Of a stretch of DNA of 64,000 bases, positions 35,658 through 47,700 are shown piece by piece (position 1 is the stretch's first letter; each line of letters begins with the position of its first letter). The DNA lies in contig OY855916.1 in NCBI GenBank assembly GCA_963693305.1, positions 4,704,001 to 4,768,000 of the forward strand. Direction: 5' to 3'. The notes under the pieces are model-generated. The model made no database searches, was not told the DNA's origin, and saw nothing but the letters and a program-made list of their open reading frames with translations. The DNA comes from Meandrina meandrites (taxonomy: Eukaryota; Cnidaria; Anthozoa; Scleractinia; Meandrinidae). The position numbers and the translations under genes are program-made.

Positions 35658-35803
35658 TCGCCCACTACTCGGAACGAGTTACTTCATTGGTTCCTAAAAC
35701 AATACATAACAGGTCATTACAATGCCCCTATCCCTGAATAACAAAAGAGGTAGTGTTTACAGCGGACGAATGAAAACAGAGGTCCCAGTGAGGTTGTGTC
35801 CAA
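35658..35803. repeat. Direct repeat, copy 1 (~146 bp)
   Basis: Shares cattggttcctaaaacaata and acaatgcccctatccctgaa with the copy at 36960-37108. Confidence 0.85.
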
Positions 35804-35847
35804 GAAGTGAAAAGCAAAGTCTCTTCGACCAATATATAATGAGGGCA

Positions 35848-36102
35848 TGGCCGTAGCTAGCAATACTAGTTGTCTAGATTTTTACCGAAAATTAAAAACG
35901 ATAATACTTTTAGTTGGGAAAATAAAAACCCAATTGAACAAGGTTGATTTTTCAGAAGAAATACCTGATGAAAATGCTAAAAATATTGTTGCAGCGCTTC
36001 TTGTAAATTTCAAGATTTTCTGAGGACATGTCCCCAGACCCCCTAGTGGTTCGATCGCAGCGGCTTGCCTCGTCTATGCCAAAAGCTTGGCTACGGTCCT
36101 GG
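35848..36102. mobile_element. Non-autonomous element, second copy of the 10776-11046 family
   Basis: Inverted ends ggccgtagctagc and ggctacggtcc; the body is similar to 10776-11046. Confidence 0.55.
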
Positions 36103-36245
36103 AGGGTACTGAAGAGGGGAGGGGTGGGGTATAAATCCCATTTCCCAGCCTATGTTCTTTGTTTTTGCGCCAATCCCAGTCCCATTTTTAGTTATAACTC
36201 CCAATCCCAGTGACTCAAATTACATTTTCACAGTAAAACAATTGC

Positions 36246-37388
36246 TAATGGACGGACCATTAGAAAACTGATGGGGGGGGGGGGGGGGGGGGGGGGTTGG
36301 GGGATTTTTGGCTTGCAAGAATTTTTTTTTGACTGCACCCTATGCACGAATTTTTTTAAATAAAATCTGCTTCATGCACAATCTGCTATTGAATTAATAT
36401 TTTCACATTTCACTTTCGATAATGACGGCATGAAGTCGTCGAAACGTCAAGTAACTTTTATTTCGTTAATCTTCTGGTTAAAATGTTTCCCAAAATCGAC
36501 TATCATTAAGGGAACTTTGATTTATTAAATACATAGCTTGTTAACGTTACATTCCATTTATTTTATGACATAAAAAGTAAGTAGCAGTTTACAGGTGTAT
36601 AGTGAAAATCTGTGTAATTTATATACCTGGGGACAAAAACGTTAGCACTGATTGTGACGGTATTAAAGTCAGCAGGGGTAATTTTGTGAACGTCGAACAC
36701 AGAATGCCGAATGCCGAATGCGAAACAAAATCACCGAAGCAAGCAAAACCATTACCATTATTGAGAGCTAACCGTAAACAGGCTAACCTGGGCCTTTTTA
36801 GGTTAACCTGAGCGATATTCATGAGTGCAAGGTACACTCCGGTTAGCCTGAATACCACTCCCGTTGGTTTTTGCTTGTTTCGGTGATTTTGGTTCGCGTT
36901 CTGCCTTCGGCATTCTTCGTTCGGCGTTCGGTAAATTTCCCCTGCCGTATTAAAATGGGTCGCCCACTACCTCTCGGAACGAGTTATTTCATTGGTTCCT
37001 AAAACAATACATAACAGGCTATAACAATGCCCCTATCCCTGAATAACAATAGAGGTAGTGTTTACAGCGGGCGAATGAAAATAGAGGTTTTAGAGAGGTA
37101 GTGTCTTACTGTATTAAAATGGGCGGGAGGCCCATTTCCGTTGGGGGTCAGGGGGAATCTAGACATACTCTAATGCCATTTGGTGCATTTTGCAACACTT
37201 TTCGAGAAGAATTATAACTCTGGTTTAATATCAAAATGCGTCCCATCTTGTGCATGAATTTTTTTCTTTAGGTTTTTCCTTGCATGAATTTTTTTTCGGA
37301 CATTTTGCCTTGCATGAATTTTTTTTTTGTATTTTTCCCCATCCCCCCCCCCCCCCCCCCATCACTTTTCTAAAGGTCCGTCCCTAAC
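36246..37388. mobile_element. DNA element with TIR ggacggaccattagaaaa and poly-G ends
   Basis: The left end near 36250 is inverted at 37365-37385 (ttttctaaaggtccgtcc). Immediately inside each end lies a G run (about 24 G at 36272-36295) or a C run (about 18 C at 37345-37362). Inside is a second palindrome, 36655-36745 against 36868-36960, containing cgaatgccgaatgcg and its inverse, and the direct repeat copy at 36960-37108. Confidence 0.65.
36960..37108. repeat. Direct repeat, copy 2 (~146 bp)
   Basis: See 35658-35803; about 90% identical by eye. Confidence 0.85.
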
Positions 37389-37605
37389 TGATCTCAGCTC
37401 CCATTTTACTCCCTTTAGGCCTCTCGCTTATAGAAAACTCACGACACCGTAACTGGTAACTGTAGCTAGTCAGGCATGAAAAACGGTATCTTTTAGGTGT
37501 CAAACAAAAGCTTGAACTACGCCCAGATTGGTCTCCTTTAGGGGTTTGATTCAAATTTTTCGACGAAAATCCCCGTCCCTTTCATATGAGATACCCTCTG
37601 GGCGG

Positions 37606-38241
37606 TGTGCGACAACACAACAACAACAACACTTGAGCTTTATTTGCATGACCATAAAACACTACAGTATTGCAAAAGCATAAGGTAATATATAATAGCA
37701 ATAATTACAATAAAAAGTCATTAAACAAAACTAATCAAATAATCAGTGATCAAGAATTTGATAATAATTTGTCTCTCATTTCAATACAGTACGATATAAA
37801 CTGCAATAATTGCATATTAATATAATAGTCAGTGGAGTTCATTACAGTTAATTGCACAATCATGGTTGAAATTGATAACTGCTTGGGATTCGAAATTATA
37901 TGATCTATTTTACTGAAAAAAAAGTTGTCTCTAATTGATGAATATCTTGAACAATGAAATAGAAAATGGGTTTCATCTTCAACATTATGCCCACAAATAG
38001 TGCAAAGTCTGTCACTTCTGGGGATGTTGTTATATCTTCCTGTTTCAATCCGGAGTTTGTGATTACTTATTCTGAGTTTCACAAGCGTTTTCCGATTAGG
38101 ATTTTTTCTAGTGAAATCTAAATAGGGTGAAGGTGTATAACTGTCTTTAAAAGTATTATAAAATTCTAGTTTTTGCGAATTACAAAGGGACAAGTGCAGA
38201 CTATAGAACGGCGGACTTCCTAGCATGTATTGTGCTACCAT
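37606..38241 (-). mobile_element. 5'-truncated LINE 3' end
   Basis: The frame 37750-38241 encodes the C-terminus of a non-LTR retrotransposon protein: KLRISNHKLRIETGRYN, then RLCTICGHNVEDETHFLFHC, a CxxC..HxxxxC zinc-binding block typical of LINE ORF2 tails. About 140 nt of 3' UTR follows and ends in a (TTG)n tail near 37608-37630. The reverse transcriptase is absent, as in usual 5' truncation. Confidence 0.85.
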
Positions 38242-38477
38242 TACAATTATCGAGAGCTAAACCGTAAACAGGTTAACCGGAGTGCCAGTCTACAGTCTGC
38301 GTTTCCCGCAGATTTATGTCGTCACTCGTCTATCACTATTAATTTTATAGGTGTTCTTCATATCCGTAAGTCGTAATTCTTTGCGTAAGCATTATGGGAC
38401 AAGGGCTTAAAAAAGACTTCGAGTTCGTCTCTCGAGTGAAGGGCACTAAACAATCTTTGCCATACTGATGAGTCCTG

Positions 38478-38847
38478 AAGGCTGGTTTTCACTAGCGACG
38501 GAGTCGGAGTCAGCCGTAAGCGGAGTCGTATGATCGCTTACGACCTCTATATACTACTCCGTAAGCGGTGTATTCCGAATCTGCTTATGACTCCATCGCT
38601 TATGATCCAGTGAAAACTAGATTGTCGAAGTCAGAAGCAGAAGCGGAGGGATAAACCAATCACAATGCTAGTTCACACGCCCTCCGAGTGCTTTTTGAAT
38701 TTTGTTCTGCTTGCGACTCCGACAATCTGGTTTTCACTAGATCATAAGTGGAATCGCAACTCTGCTCACGACTCCGTCAGTTTGATTTTCACCAGATCGT
38801 AACACTCGGCGCTTCTGACTGATCCGTCGCTAATGAAAACCAGCCTT
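38478..38847. mobile_element. Foldback DNA element
   Basis: aaggctggttttcactagcg at the left is the inverse of the right end. Internal repeats of tccgac/gtcggag words give several nested hairpins. Confidence 0.85.
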
Positions 38848-39020
38848 GACAAGATCATCAACCTCGTCACCAGGGAAATACTTTGTACAGTGTTGTAAAA
38901 GAGAAGTACAAAGAACACTCACTGCAAAATAATAAGGGCGCTAAAGCAAACCACGACGGCAACGGTAAAGAGAACGTTACCAAACAAAATATTTGATGTC
39001 ACGAGCAGAACAATGTCTTT

Positions 39021-39312
39021 GGGAGGCTCGGTGGCCTAATAGTTAACGTGCTGGACTCCGGATCGAACTGCCCGGGTTCGGGCCAGTGCGTCGTGTTCTT
39101 GGGCAAGACACTTTACTCTCACGGTGCCTCTCTCCATCCAGGTGTATATAATAAGAGCTTATAATAAGTGGGTACCGGTGAAATAATGCTGGGGGGGAGG
39201 GGCAGCCCTGCGATGGGCTAGCATCCCATCCAGGGTGAGTAGAAATACTCCTAGTCGCTAAATGCTACGGAAACTGGCGGTATGGACTACTTGGCTCGAC
39301 GCAGACTCTTAA
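39021..39312 (+). repeat. tRNA-derived SINE
   Basis: The tRNA-like head gggaggctcggtggcctaat carries A-box and B-box-like words (gggttcgggcc). The body has gtgttcttgggcaagacact, catcccatccagggtgagta and cttggctcgacgcagact. Partial relative at 3059-3210. Confidence 0.8.
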
Positions 39313-40428
39313 AATTACTCTGCACGTGCGTTAATTATAAATCTGGCACATTTATTAGCTGTCCTCTCCAATTACCAAATTGGAGCTGATATTTTGTATT
39401 TCTATTTGGACTTGAACGGTGCCTTTAAGCTAACTGGATAATTATTAAGTGGGCGAGCGAATTCACTCGCTGGGTCAATCATTGGGTCCTAGACTTTTGT
39501 TTGTAATTCCACTGACCACTGTATAACTTAACTTGACGAAGATGAATTTTATAAATGTCTACAAATGTGAAACGTAGTGAAGCAATGAGTGATGAGATAG
39601 TTATCAGCTATGTCAAGAGCATGGGGTGCGAGCATTTTCTTATTTGAATTGATTAAAAAAACTAGAAAGCATTTGGTGTTCTTGTTACGAAATGGACGCG
39701 GGCTCCTGGCAAGCATGGGTTTCAATAACATAATGCATGTAATGCTATGCAGTGCATAAATATTGAGCAAAATAATAAATTATTAGAAATGGGAAGCACT
39801 TATTAGCTTCTTGGGGGGGGGGGGGGGGGGGGAGAAAACAACACGTCGGAGGGGGAAAAAAGAAAAAGAAGATCGTGTGTGCTTTCCAATACAGTATAAG
39901 TATAAGTATACCAACACATTAATCTAACCTAACACATAGGTCTGCAAAGCGTACATGTGTCTAGAGCGTAATGCATTATTGTATTGCGAAGTCGGGGCAG
40001 CGATTTGAGTGTAATTTTAAGAGGTTTAAAGAAGGGATAGAAGAAATAAAAATTCTTTTTGAAACACCACCAAAATATTTTCATCTTTTCAGCTTATACT
40101 GCTGCTCATATATGTACTTCATCATGCAAATAGTCGTAGTCTTAAAGAGATCTTTCATTTACAAGCCGTTTTCCTCGGCATAGGCCTCCGTATTATTGCC
40201 ACAGGTAAGGGCCGTTTCTTTGTCAACTGGGTAGCGTTCGCATTAAGTACTGACAAGGATTTGGAGTTTTCTTGTTTATTACTCGTTGCTTAAATCTGGT
40301 AGTTTACACAGAGTATATGATAAATACAGTGTAAACACAACTAACAGAGCAAAAGTAAATAACAGATGAAGCATAAAAATACCGTAGTGGTAGTCAGGCA
40401 TGATTATATTAAAATTAGAAATTGTTTT
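39313..40428. other. No supported gene
   Basis: AT-rich. A run of about 20 G lies near 39813-39832, with purine-rich sequence following. A plus-strand 70-codon frame near 39971-40183 lacks recognisable features. Confidence 0.45.
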
Positions 40429-40541
40429 CACTGACTAGAGATTGTAAAAAATCGACCTTTTGGTTAAAACACTATAGCTATTTTAACCGAAACGTCCATT
40501 TTTTACAATTTCTAGTCAGTGACAACAATTTCTAGTTTTAC
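40429..40541. repeat. Palindrome
   Basis: aaaattagaaattgttttca onward pairs with the inverse ending tttctagtttta. Confidence 0.85.
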
Positions 40542-40562
40542 TGCGCCTTTCAATAACATGTG

Positions 40563-40811
40563 AACTCTGAAGTTTAAAACTCAATTAACGATTGCGTTTT
40601 TCGCTGCCGTCATTCAAAATTGTGCTGACAGCCAACAAACCTTGAAAAACAGAAACAAAAAAAAAATGGATCGAAATCCACCAATCACAACCGAGAGACG
40701 TGACCTTTGGACCCGGCTAAAGTGAACTTCTTTCCTGAGAGGTCCGCTAAGATGATTGACGGCAGCAAAAAACGTCGTAAACCATTGGTCGAGGTTTGAA
40801 TTTCAGAGTTC
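40563..40811. mobile_element. Foldback element
   Basis: Inverted ends around aactctgaa / ttcagagtt, with inner gctgccgtcattca against tgattgacggcagc. Confidence 0.65.
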
Positions 40812-41370
40812 GAATGTTCTTGAAAACCGCAATAACAGATGAATCAGTTTTACACCAGTTGTAACAACCAAATAATCATCTTGTGATACTGATCGCAAAA
40901 AAAGAAAATGGCTTAACACCTAAATTTTCTAGGATATAAGATAAATGATAACTTAACTGCCTAACATAATAAATGCCTAACGATAAAACTTAACAAAAGG
41001 AAACAATACAGTTAAAATGTACATAACATTGATTACCTTAATCCAATGTTTACAATCTTAATCCTATTTACATAATTAAAATCAGTTCTTCTACGCTTAT
41101 GGAGAATTCTGTTATGAAACGAGACTGTCATTTTAAAGGCATTGAAATCATGGTGTTAGTTACACTAACTTCGCATTTCACAGCAATCACTTAAATATAA
41201 TATAAATAAGTTTAAAAAGTTAAATATTAATAAGTTACTAAACAAATACAACATTACCATAGAAACTTGACTAAGAGCAGAAGTGAGTTTCTAAAAAACA
41301 GTACAATGATTAAAACAGGAAATATGAATAGGAAAGTTATTCTAATTTGGTGGATTTTCCTTTTATGGAT

Positions 41371-41483
41371 AGCCTGCGTAGCAAGCATTTCCGTGCGAGC
41401 GAAGTGCTATGTGTCGCGTGCAAGCGAAGATTCTGCCTTCGCTACAGCACTTCGCTCGCGCGGGAACACTTGCTACACAGGCT
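41371..41483. mobile_element. Small foldback element (agcctgcgtagcaagc)
   Basis: agcctgcgtagcaagcattt is inverted as acacttgctacacaggct; inner gcgagcgaagtgct against agcacttcgctcgc. Confidence 0.85.
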
Positions 41484-41954
41484 TTTTATGGAAGACGTGA
41501 TAAGTTTCTACCCACAATTTGAATCTGTGACAGAAAAACCAGTTTTAAAAACCTGTTTTGCAAAACCCAAGTTATATTTGATAAATAATTGAAAAGTGGG
41601 AGATTGCTTCTTATTCGCCACTGTAGAAACAAAAAGAAATCTGAGGTGGTGAAATCTCATCTGGCAGTCGCTTATGGGACCGTTACTGCGGACAATATGG
41701 CTTCTCGTCTTTTGTTTTATACCCAGTAACGTCATTGCCTCGTTCTTGTACGGCTTTTTACCCAGGCCTTCGCGATATCGTATGACGTCACTACTCGTTT
41801 CGGTGTCGTATCCGGGATGAACGTACCACGCGCCCCGAATCGGGTTGAACGCGACGAAAAGAGGCCTAGGAACTAAGCAAGTAACGACCCACAAGCTACT
41901 GCAGTATGAGACTCGCCCCAAATTTCTCAGTCTCTTTTCCACAGTGACCGATAC

Positions 41955-42142
41955 AATAGGCCATTTCCGAGTTACCCTTTCCCTCTGTTTCAAAACGAGT
42001 CTACGCGCGAAACCATTCATATGAAAATGTGTATGACCTTTACATCCATTTTCATGCAAATCAAAGTCATTTTCATTTGAATAGGTTCGCACGAAGACTC
42101 GTTTTGAAACTGAGGAAAAAGGTAACTCGGAAGTGGTCTATT
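41955..42142. mobile_element. Foldback element (aggccatttccgagttacc)
   Basis: aataggccatttccgagtta and its inverse at 42122-42142; inner ttcaaaacgagtct against agactcgttttgaa. The minus-strand frame 41508-42092 runs over it and is not a gene. Confidence 0.85.
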
Positions 42143-42444
42143 CGTTGCCTTTTCCTGAAAGAATATTGCGAAATACTTTCAAAAATTATGGAATAAAAGC
42201 GATGAGTAGAAATCCGTCCCATACTTGTCAATTACTTGGAATAAACTGGCGTTAATTCGAGATACTATAGATGCACTATTTTACCGCGTGATCAGTAGAG
42301 TGATGGTCAAGAGAGTATGAAGTCATACTCTCTTGGTGATGGTTAATTAATTGATCTATATCAAAAATCTCTTATGATCCCAAATTAACACAGAACAGCC
42401 CGAAAGCTCCATAATTTTGGAAAGTAAATTGCATACAGCCTCAT

Positions 42445-42446
42445 GC

Positions 42447-42534
<88 letters not shown>
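42445..42534. repeat. (TAA)n microsatellite
   Basis: About 30 uninterrupted aat units. Confidence 0.95.
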
Positions 42535-42536
<2 letters not shown>

Positions 42537-42752
42537 GTGAAATTCAGAAAACCGTGAACACCAGAAATATTAATGGAATGTTATTGTGTTGCAAGGAAAA
42601 GCCAATCAGGCGTGAGAAAACTAAACCGCAAACAGCAACGGTTATTAGTTTGTGGTTTTGAGGTTTGCTTGAATTTCATTGTGATTGGTCACTACACAAT
42701 TAACATTCCTGAAATATTTCAGATGTTCACGGTATTCTGAATTTGACAGTAA
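42533..42752. mobile_element. ~215-bp MITE inside a TAA repeat
   Basis: actgtgaaattcagaaaacc and ggtattctgaatttgacagt are inverted ends, flanked on both sides by taa/aat repeats. TA target duplication is possible but masked by the repeat. Confidence 0.8.
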
Positions 42753-43582
42753 TAATAATAATAATGATAATAATAATAATAATTAACAATTAGATTATGA
42801 GCTCGATATTCCTAAGGGGTGATAGTTCATGAAGCCGAAGTAGTAGAATAAAACTTCAGCGAAATCGCGAGCGGAGGGAATTATCTTTTGAAACTTGCAG
42901 CTGTGAACACACGCTCATAAGCTCATTCAACAATTGCGAGTTTTTCTAGTGGCGTAACAATAACATTCTTTTATTCCTATCGGGAATTGAATAATCCAAG
43001 TAATTTTCTAAATCGTACCTACGAATCTTTGGGGAAACGTGAAAACATCGCCATTTTTTTAACGACGGCAAGCCACTGCACACTAATTAAACATTACAGA
43101 GTGTTTCTGTCGAAGAACTATCGGCTGATAGTTGTCCCGCGGAAATTTGATGTTCTTAAAACCAATAGTACTTTTTATGCGTAATTTTTTGACTTTTTTG
43201 TCTGTAGACCCGCTTGTTTACAAAAAAATTCAGCATCTAAATTTAATAAATAATTCAATTATCTCTGTTAATTATTCGATTCAATTATCTCTGTTGACAG
43301 CAGCGCGTACTACAGATCTTTTGCGCGTTGCGCTACTTAAAGGTCAACCACGTTGTTCTAGAAAGAAGGGAGTGTTACAAGGAGATTGCAGGGTGATGTG
43401 AAACAAATATATATATCTTACAAAATACGACAGATATATACTGCTACAGATATATACACTGCTATACTGGGTGAAGGACATTCCATTATCCATAACAATA
43501 GTAGGTCCGTCAAATCTTCAAGGGATTCACCATGCCAGAAAGTTGTAGCTCTAGTTGTTGATTATTGCTACTAGATGATATA
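42753..43582. other. 3' flank of gene B
   Basis: AT-rich with tata tracts near 43410-43460. The 60 or so bases up to 43583 on the minus strand continue the ApoL frame across the SINE insertion point. Confidence 0.5.
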
Positions 43583-43593
43583 GCACTCTCAAG

Positions 43594-43878
43594 ATTAAAA
43601 AAATAAAATAAATCACTTCATTTAAGTATTTAGCACTGTTATACTAATTGTGGACACTGTGAATAAGCAAACAAATACTACGAATAGAACAGAAATTTGT
43701 TAAAAATCCCAACTGGTAGGAGGCTGACCAGCTGGCTATTTACAAAGCGTGCAGGAGTTAAATTCGGGACCACCGAAGACAAATCCATCTAGTGGCAGGG
43801 AGGAGGATTTGAACCCGGGACCTCCGGATTACAAGTCCAGCGCCCTAACCACTAGGCCACGCCGCCTCCTCCAAGTTC
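43594..43878 (-). mobile_element. tRNA-derived SINE with 11-bp TSD, forms the ApoL C-terminus
   Basis: The flanks gcactctcaag at 43583-43593 and 43879-43889 are identical, so the insertion is delimited exactly. On the minus strand the tRNA-like head contains cgtggcctagtggttagggc, an anticodon loop CTTGTAA (TGT, Thr-like) and the B-box-like gggttcaaatcc. The body has tagccagctggtcagcctcc and the tail is T/A-rich. The first bases of the SINE code for the last ten residues of the upstream reading frame and its stop. Confidence 0.9.
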
Positions 43879-44765
43879 GCACTCTCAAGTTCATCCGCCT
43901 TTTGTCGTAGACATCGTGCCGCATCAGATCCCTTGTTTTGAACTAGGTCTTGGATGGTGTTTTTTAGATCTTTGGCATCCCACAGCAGGCATACAGCACC
44001 GGCTCCAACTATTAATCTACTAGCAACTGCTCGTGTGCCTACCTGTGTTAACCCTTGCAAGACCCCCCCTGCTGCTTGTGCACCAGCCTGTACTCCTGTC
44101 GTGATTGCTGCTCCCGTTACGGCTTTTGCTGTAACCCAAAGCGCTGCACCTTTCAGTGCCGATCCCACTTGGGTTTTGAGCTCCAGGGAAGGCAAAACCT
44201 CCTTCTGAAGGATCTCTACCACAGCGGGGTCACTAAACTTCAGCTTCTGCTCAGCGAGGTGGTAAATGTACAACAACCTTATTTTCTCTTTCTCGAGCAA
44301 CCACTTCTTAACAGTTGCTTTCACCTCGTCTATGCTGGCTAAAGTCTCTTGCCAGACCTCTTCGGCTTTCTCGATTTCTGACGAGTTTATGGCGGCTTCG
44401 CGGATGCTTGTCACCACGTTTGTACCAGCTCCTAAAAATCCCATACCTAACCCTGCTAATAAAAGAGGCGTGGCAAGACCCATTGACGCTACCGTCGCAA
44501 TTCCTCCTGCGATTGTGAGACATCCGCCTGCTACTCCACTGGAACTTCCTGCGGCACGTGCTGTTTTGGAGTTCCTCCACACTTCATCAAGATAATCAGC
44601 TGCTGCACGGAGACTCCTAACGGTATCACTCAATTTGGAGATAGCTTTCCTCGTCTTTACCCGAAGATCTTCTAAATCTTTTCTATCTTGTTCCTTTTCA
44701 GCCTCGGAAAGATCGCTGAAGCCCGTAATATCCAGAGGGTTCGAATTCATCACTTGTTTTATCTC
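43845..44765 (-). CDS. Apolipoprotein-L-like exon
   Basis: 921 nt with stop. The frame is open back to the acceptor aatttatag at 44766-44767 (EIKQVMNSNPLDITGF), so it starts in phase 0; ATG at 44750 could also initiate a separate ApoL protein. Numbered from the in-frame GTG at 44753, residues 25-65 are a charged helix. Residues 72-115 are the Gly-rich hydrophobic hairpin typical of ApoL (AGGCLTIAGGIATVASMGLA), the membrane-inserting part in vertebrate members. Residues 197-258 form a second Ala/Gly-rich hydrophobic region. In vertebrates ApoL proteins bind lipid, some form ion channels and some act in innate defence. Here the role is inferred only. The last ten residues come from a SINE insertion. 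Confidence 0.85.
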   Translation of the reverse strand, partial: EIKQVMNSNPLDITGFSDLSEAEKEQDRKDLEDLRVKTRKAISKLSDTVRSLRAAADYLDEVWRNSKTARAAGSSSGVAGGCLTIAGGIATVASMGLATPLLLAGLGMGFLGAGTNVVTSIREAAINSSEIEKAEEVWQETLASIDEVKATVKKWLLEKEKIRLLYIYHLAEQKLKFSDPAVVEILQKEVLPSLELKTQVGSALKGAALWVTAKAVTGAAITTGVQAGAQAAGGVLQGLTQVGTRAVASRLIVGAGAVCLLWDAKDLKNTIQDLVQNKGSDAARCLRQKADELESANLEEAAWPSG

Positions 44766-47700
44766 CTATAAATTAAAACATAAAGGGATCGATTTATCAA
44801 TATACGTTAACGAAATCAAAATAGGTCTTGATGGCTTCCTGAAACCAGATCAACAATGCTCAAACAAAGAAGTCCCATCAAAATCAAGTCAACAACGACA
44901 ATTCCGATCTTCCTTGCGTCTCCCCTTGATTTTTTCAGTCGTTTCTCTCTTTTATTATCTTGAGTTATCTTAAGCAACATTACTTTTTTGGGGAACATGT
45001 CCATGAACATGTCATGGTCTAGCAAGCCAGCAAGGTGGGTAGGGTACGTCATTTCAGCACCGGACAGATGGAAAATAATTAGCCATGTTCTAAACGAGCA
45101 GGGGACTGGGTACGAACATATTTTCTCTTTGGTACAAACATTCAATATCGATTGAATTTAAAAATGGGGTACGTCATCTGAAAGAGCATCCAAATATTAG
45201 TAAATTCACCAAACATGATGGTTATTGGTTTAAACCCAAAGGCATGGTACACTTAGTATATAGACTAATGGATTGGAGGGACAGGCGTCCTCCAATCCAT
45301 ACTAAGCTCTCTTATTTTAAAAGTGTACCATGCCTTTGCGTTTAAACCAATAACCATCAAATTTGGTGAATTTACTAATTTTTGGATGCTTTTTCAGATG
45401 ACGTGCCCCATTTTCAATTCAATCGATATTGAATATTCGTACCAAGAAAAAATATGTTCGTACCCAGTCCCCTGCTCGTTTAGAACATGGCCAATTAAGG
45501 AGGGGAGGGTGGGGGCTTCGTTAAAATGCCTTCCGGACAGGCAACGAAGCACCACACCAACATTTAAAGCAAAGAAGATTGCGATTACCTCCTCAGAGCC
45601 TAACGAAGGACAGATGTCTTTCACCTCTGCAATAAAGTAACAAGTATATGTAAATTTTTAGTTGTCCATATAAATGAGCATTTGAGAAATTTCATATTAG
45701 CTTTGTATGTAAACAAATCTCTAAGTCAGTTGGTATTATATTCAGGTGTAGATACTACTTATCTTCTAAAACTAAGCTAACTTTGTACTACTTAGATCAC
45801 TTACATCTCCTTATATCACTTAGTGTAATTCTGCCTGGTCATCTACATATGTAACTAACTTGAATATAAGGAATTGCAATTGGAACGAGTATCGTGAAAG
45901 AAAAGGGTGTTCTAAGACGCGCACGAGGACTACATGTAGCCTTTGTCTGGTTTAAAGGTCTTTTAGTGAGTATGCACGTCCCAGAAGGAAGTAAACACAT
46001 CTACAGAGCAAAGGATTTTTTTTGCTCAATCAGTAGCCAGCATTCGCAGAGGCGTTTGGAAATGGTCCCGGGGGGGGGGACTCCCATGTGAAATGGACGG
46101 GGATGCTCGTCGTCTCGCTTAGGGGTGTAAATTTCGGATTTTGGTCTCGCTTAGGGTGCTCTGGGCAAAATGTCATTGTTTTTAGCCGTCAAGGTCTCGT
46201 TTAGGGTTGCACGCGAAGAAATAACAAAAACGAAAGAATTTTGATTCGTTATATTTACTCTTTTAGGGGTCTGCATAACGTTCGGCCACACCCAGATTGG
46301 TGTCTTTTAGGGGTTAAATTCAAAATTTCCGACGAGCATCCCTGTCCATTTCATATGGGAGTCCCCCCTCCCGGGGAAATGGTCTGGAGTGACTCGTTTC
46401 CCAGGGGCACTTATCACTTTTATAAAAACTTTCGCCGCTACGATTTCTGCTCAGTTTACTTCGTTTTGCCCCGACTTACTGCCCCTGGGTCTCCGAGGAT
46501 GCCAAAGTGCCTAAGCTAAAAATTTAATTATTAAGTGGATGCTAAATACATGACGTATATACTACCTTTTGTTGGGGTTGTTGTGGTACTATCGTCAGAG
46601 TCGGAGCTATGGGGCTCTGTTGATCCACTGGAAGATGTGTCAACGTCTCCTAAATAGCCTGCAGCTGTCTCCTTAGGAACGTTCGTTTCAATTGGATAGT
46701 TTTCTTCTTTACTGGCAGGATCTGGTAGGTTAATAGATGCTATTTTACAAATCATGCCTCGTCAACACTAATCCGGATTAATTTGAAAATGCCGGCTAGG
46801 TGGTGTAGTGTGGACGGCCAAAAACGGAGCTTCTCGAAAACGCTGACGTCAAATGGCCATGTGATCTTTGTAACAGTTCTATTTCGACCATTAATTCAGT
46901 GCAATAGCTCTGCACGTGAGTTATAAATCTTGGTACATTTCTTTCGCCCTTCTCAGCAATGTTAAGAGTTGTTATTAAGAAGATAGAAATTTTGAACAAA
47001 ATAGGTGATATAAAGTTGTCTACTTACTAAGACGTTTTTGCGCTGCCTCCGCAGCTTTCACGAGTTCCGACCAATCGATTGTCTTGGGGCATTCTTGACC
47101 AGTCCTTATCTCCGCAGAAAATCTGTTCAGTAAAAAAATAAAAATAAATAAAATAAGCGCGAAACATGATATCAAAGTCTTGGAGGTTACATAAATTTCC
47201 TTTAACGATTTTAACCTCGCAACAATTCCAAAAAGAGGGTAAGAATTTGTTTGGTTAACTAGATAAGAGGTGGTAAACTCTCTAAACAAAACAAGTCCTA
47301 CGGACGTTAAACAAAGCAGTTACTAACAACGTAAACATACAAACAAGCCCTCCAGTTGGCGTTTAAATAATCGGAAAAGTTATATCTTTATTAAGAGCTT
47401 TAACTTATACAAGCTTAGGGGCTTATATTCGGAAAAGATTGTTTTTCAAATTTTATGTTATAAGTTTTACAAGGAGACAATAAAAAACTTTATTGAACAA
47501 GCTTGTACGGTCCGTATTGGAAAATATCGTTCGAGTTCTTCTTATGTAAGCTTATGGGCTTCTCTTCGCCGGGCTCGGTCATGAACTTACAAAAAAAGAA
47601 CTCGTTGTACTTGTGCATAAGAAAACCGGTGGACTTAGGGTGTGCGTTGATTTCCAAAAATTGAATGCCAGAACAATCAGGGATTCTTATCCACTGCCCA

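Noticed and set aside
41508..42092. 194-codon minus-strand open frame
   Set aside because: It runs through the foldback at 41955-42142 and unrelated sequence, has no splice signals or motif, and looks like chance.
44266..44595. Plus-strand frames over the ApoL exon
   Set aside because: Antisense shadows of the strongly biased ApoL codons.
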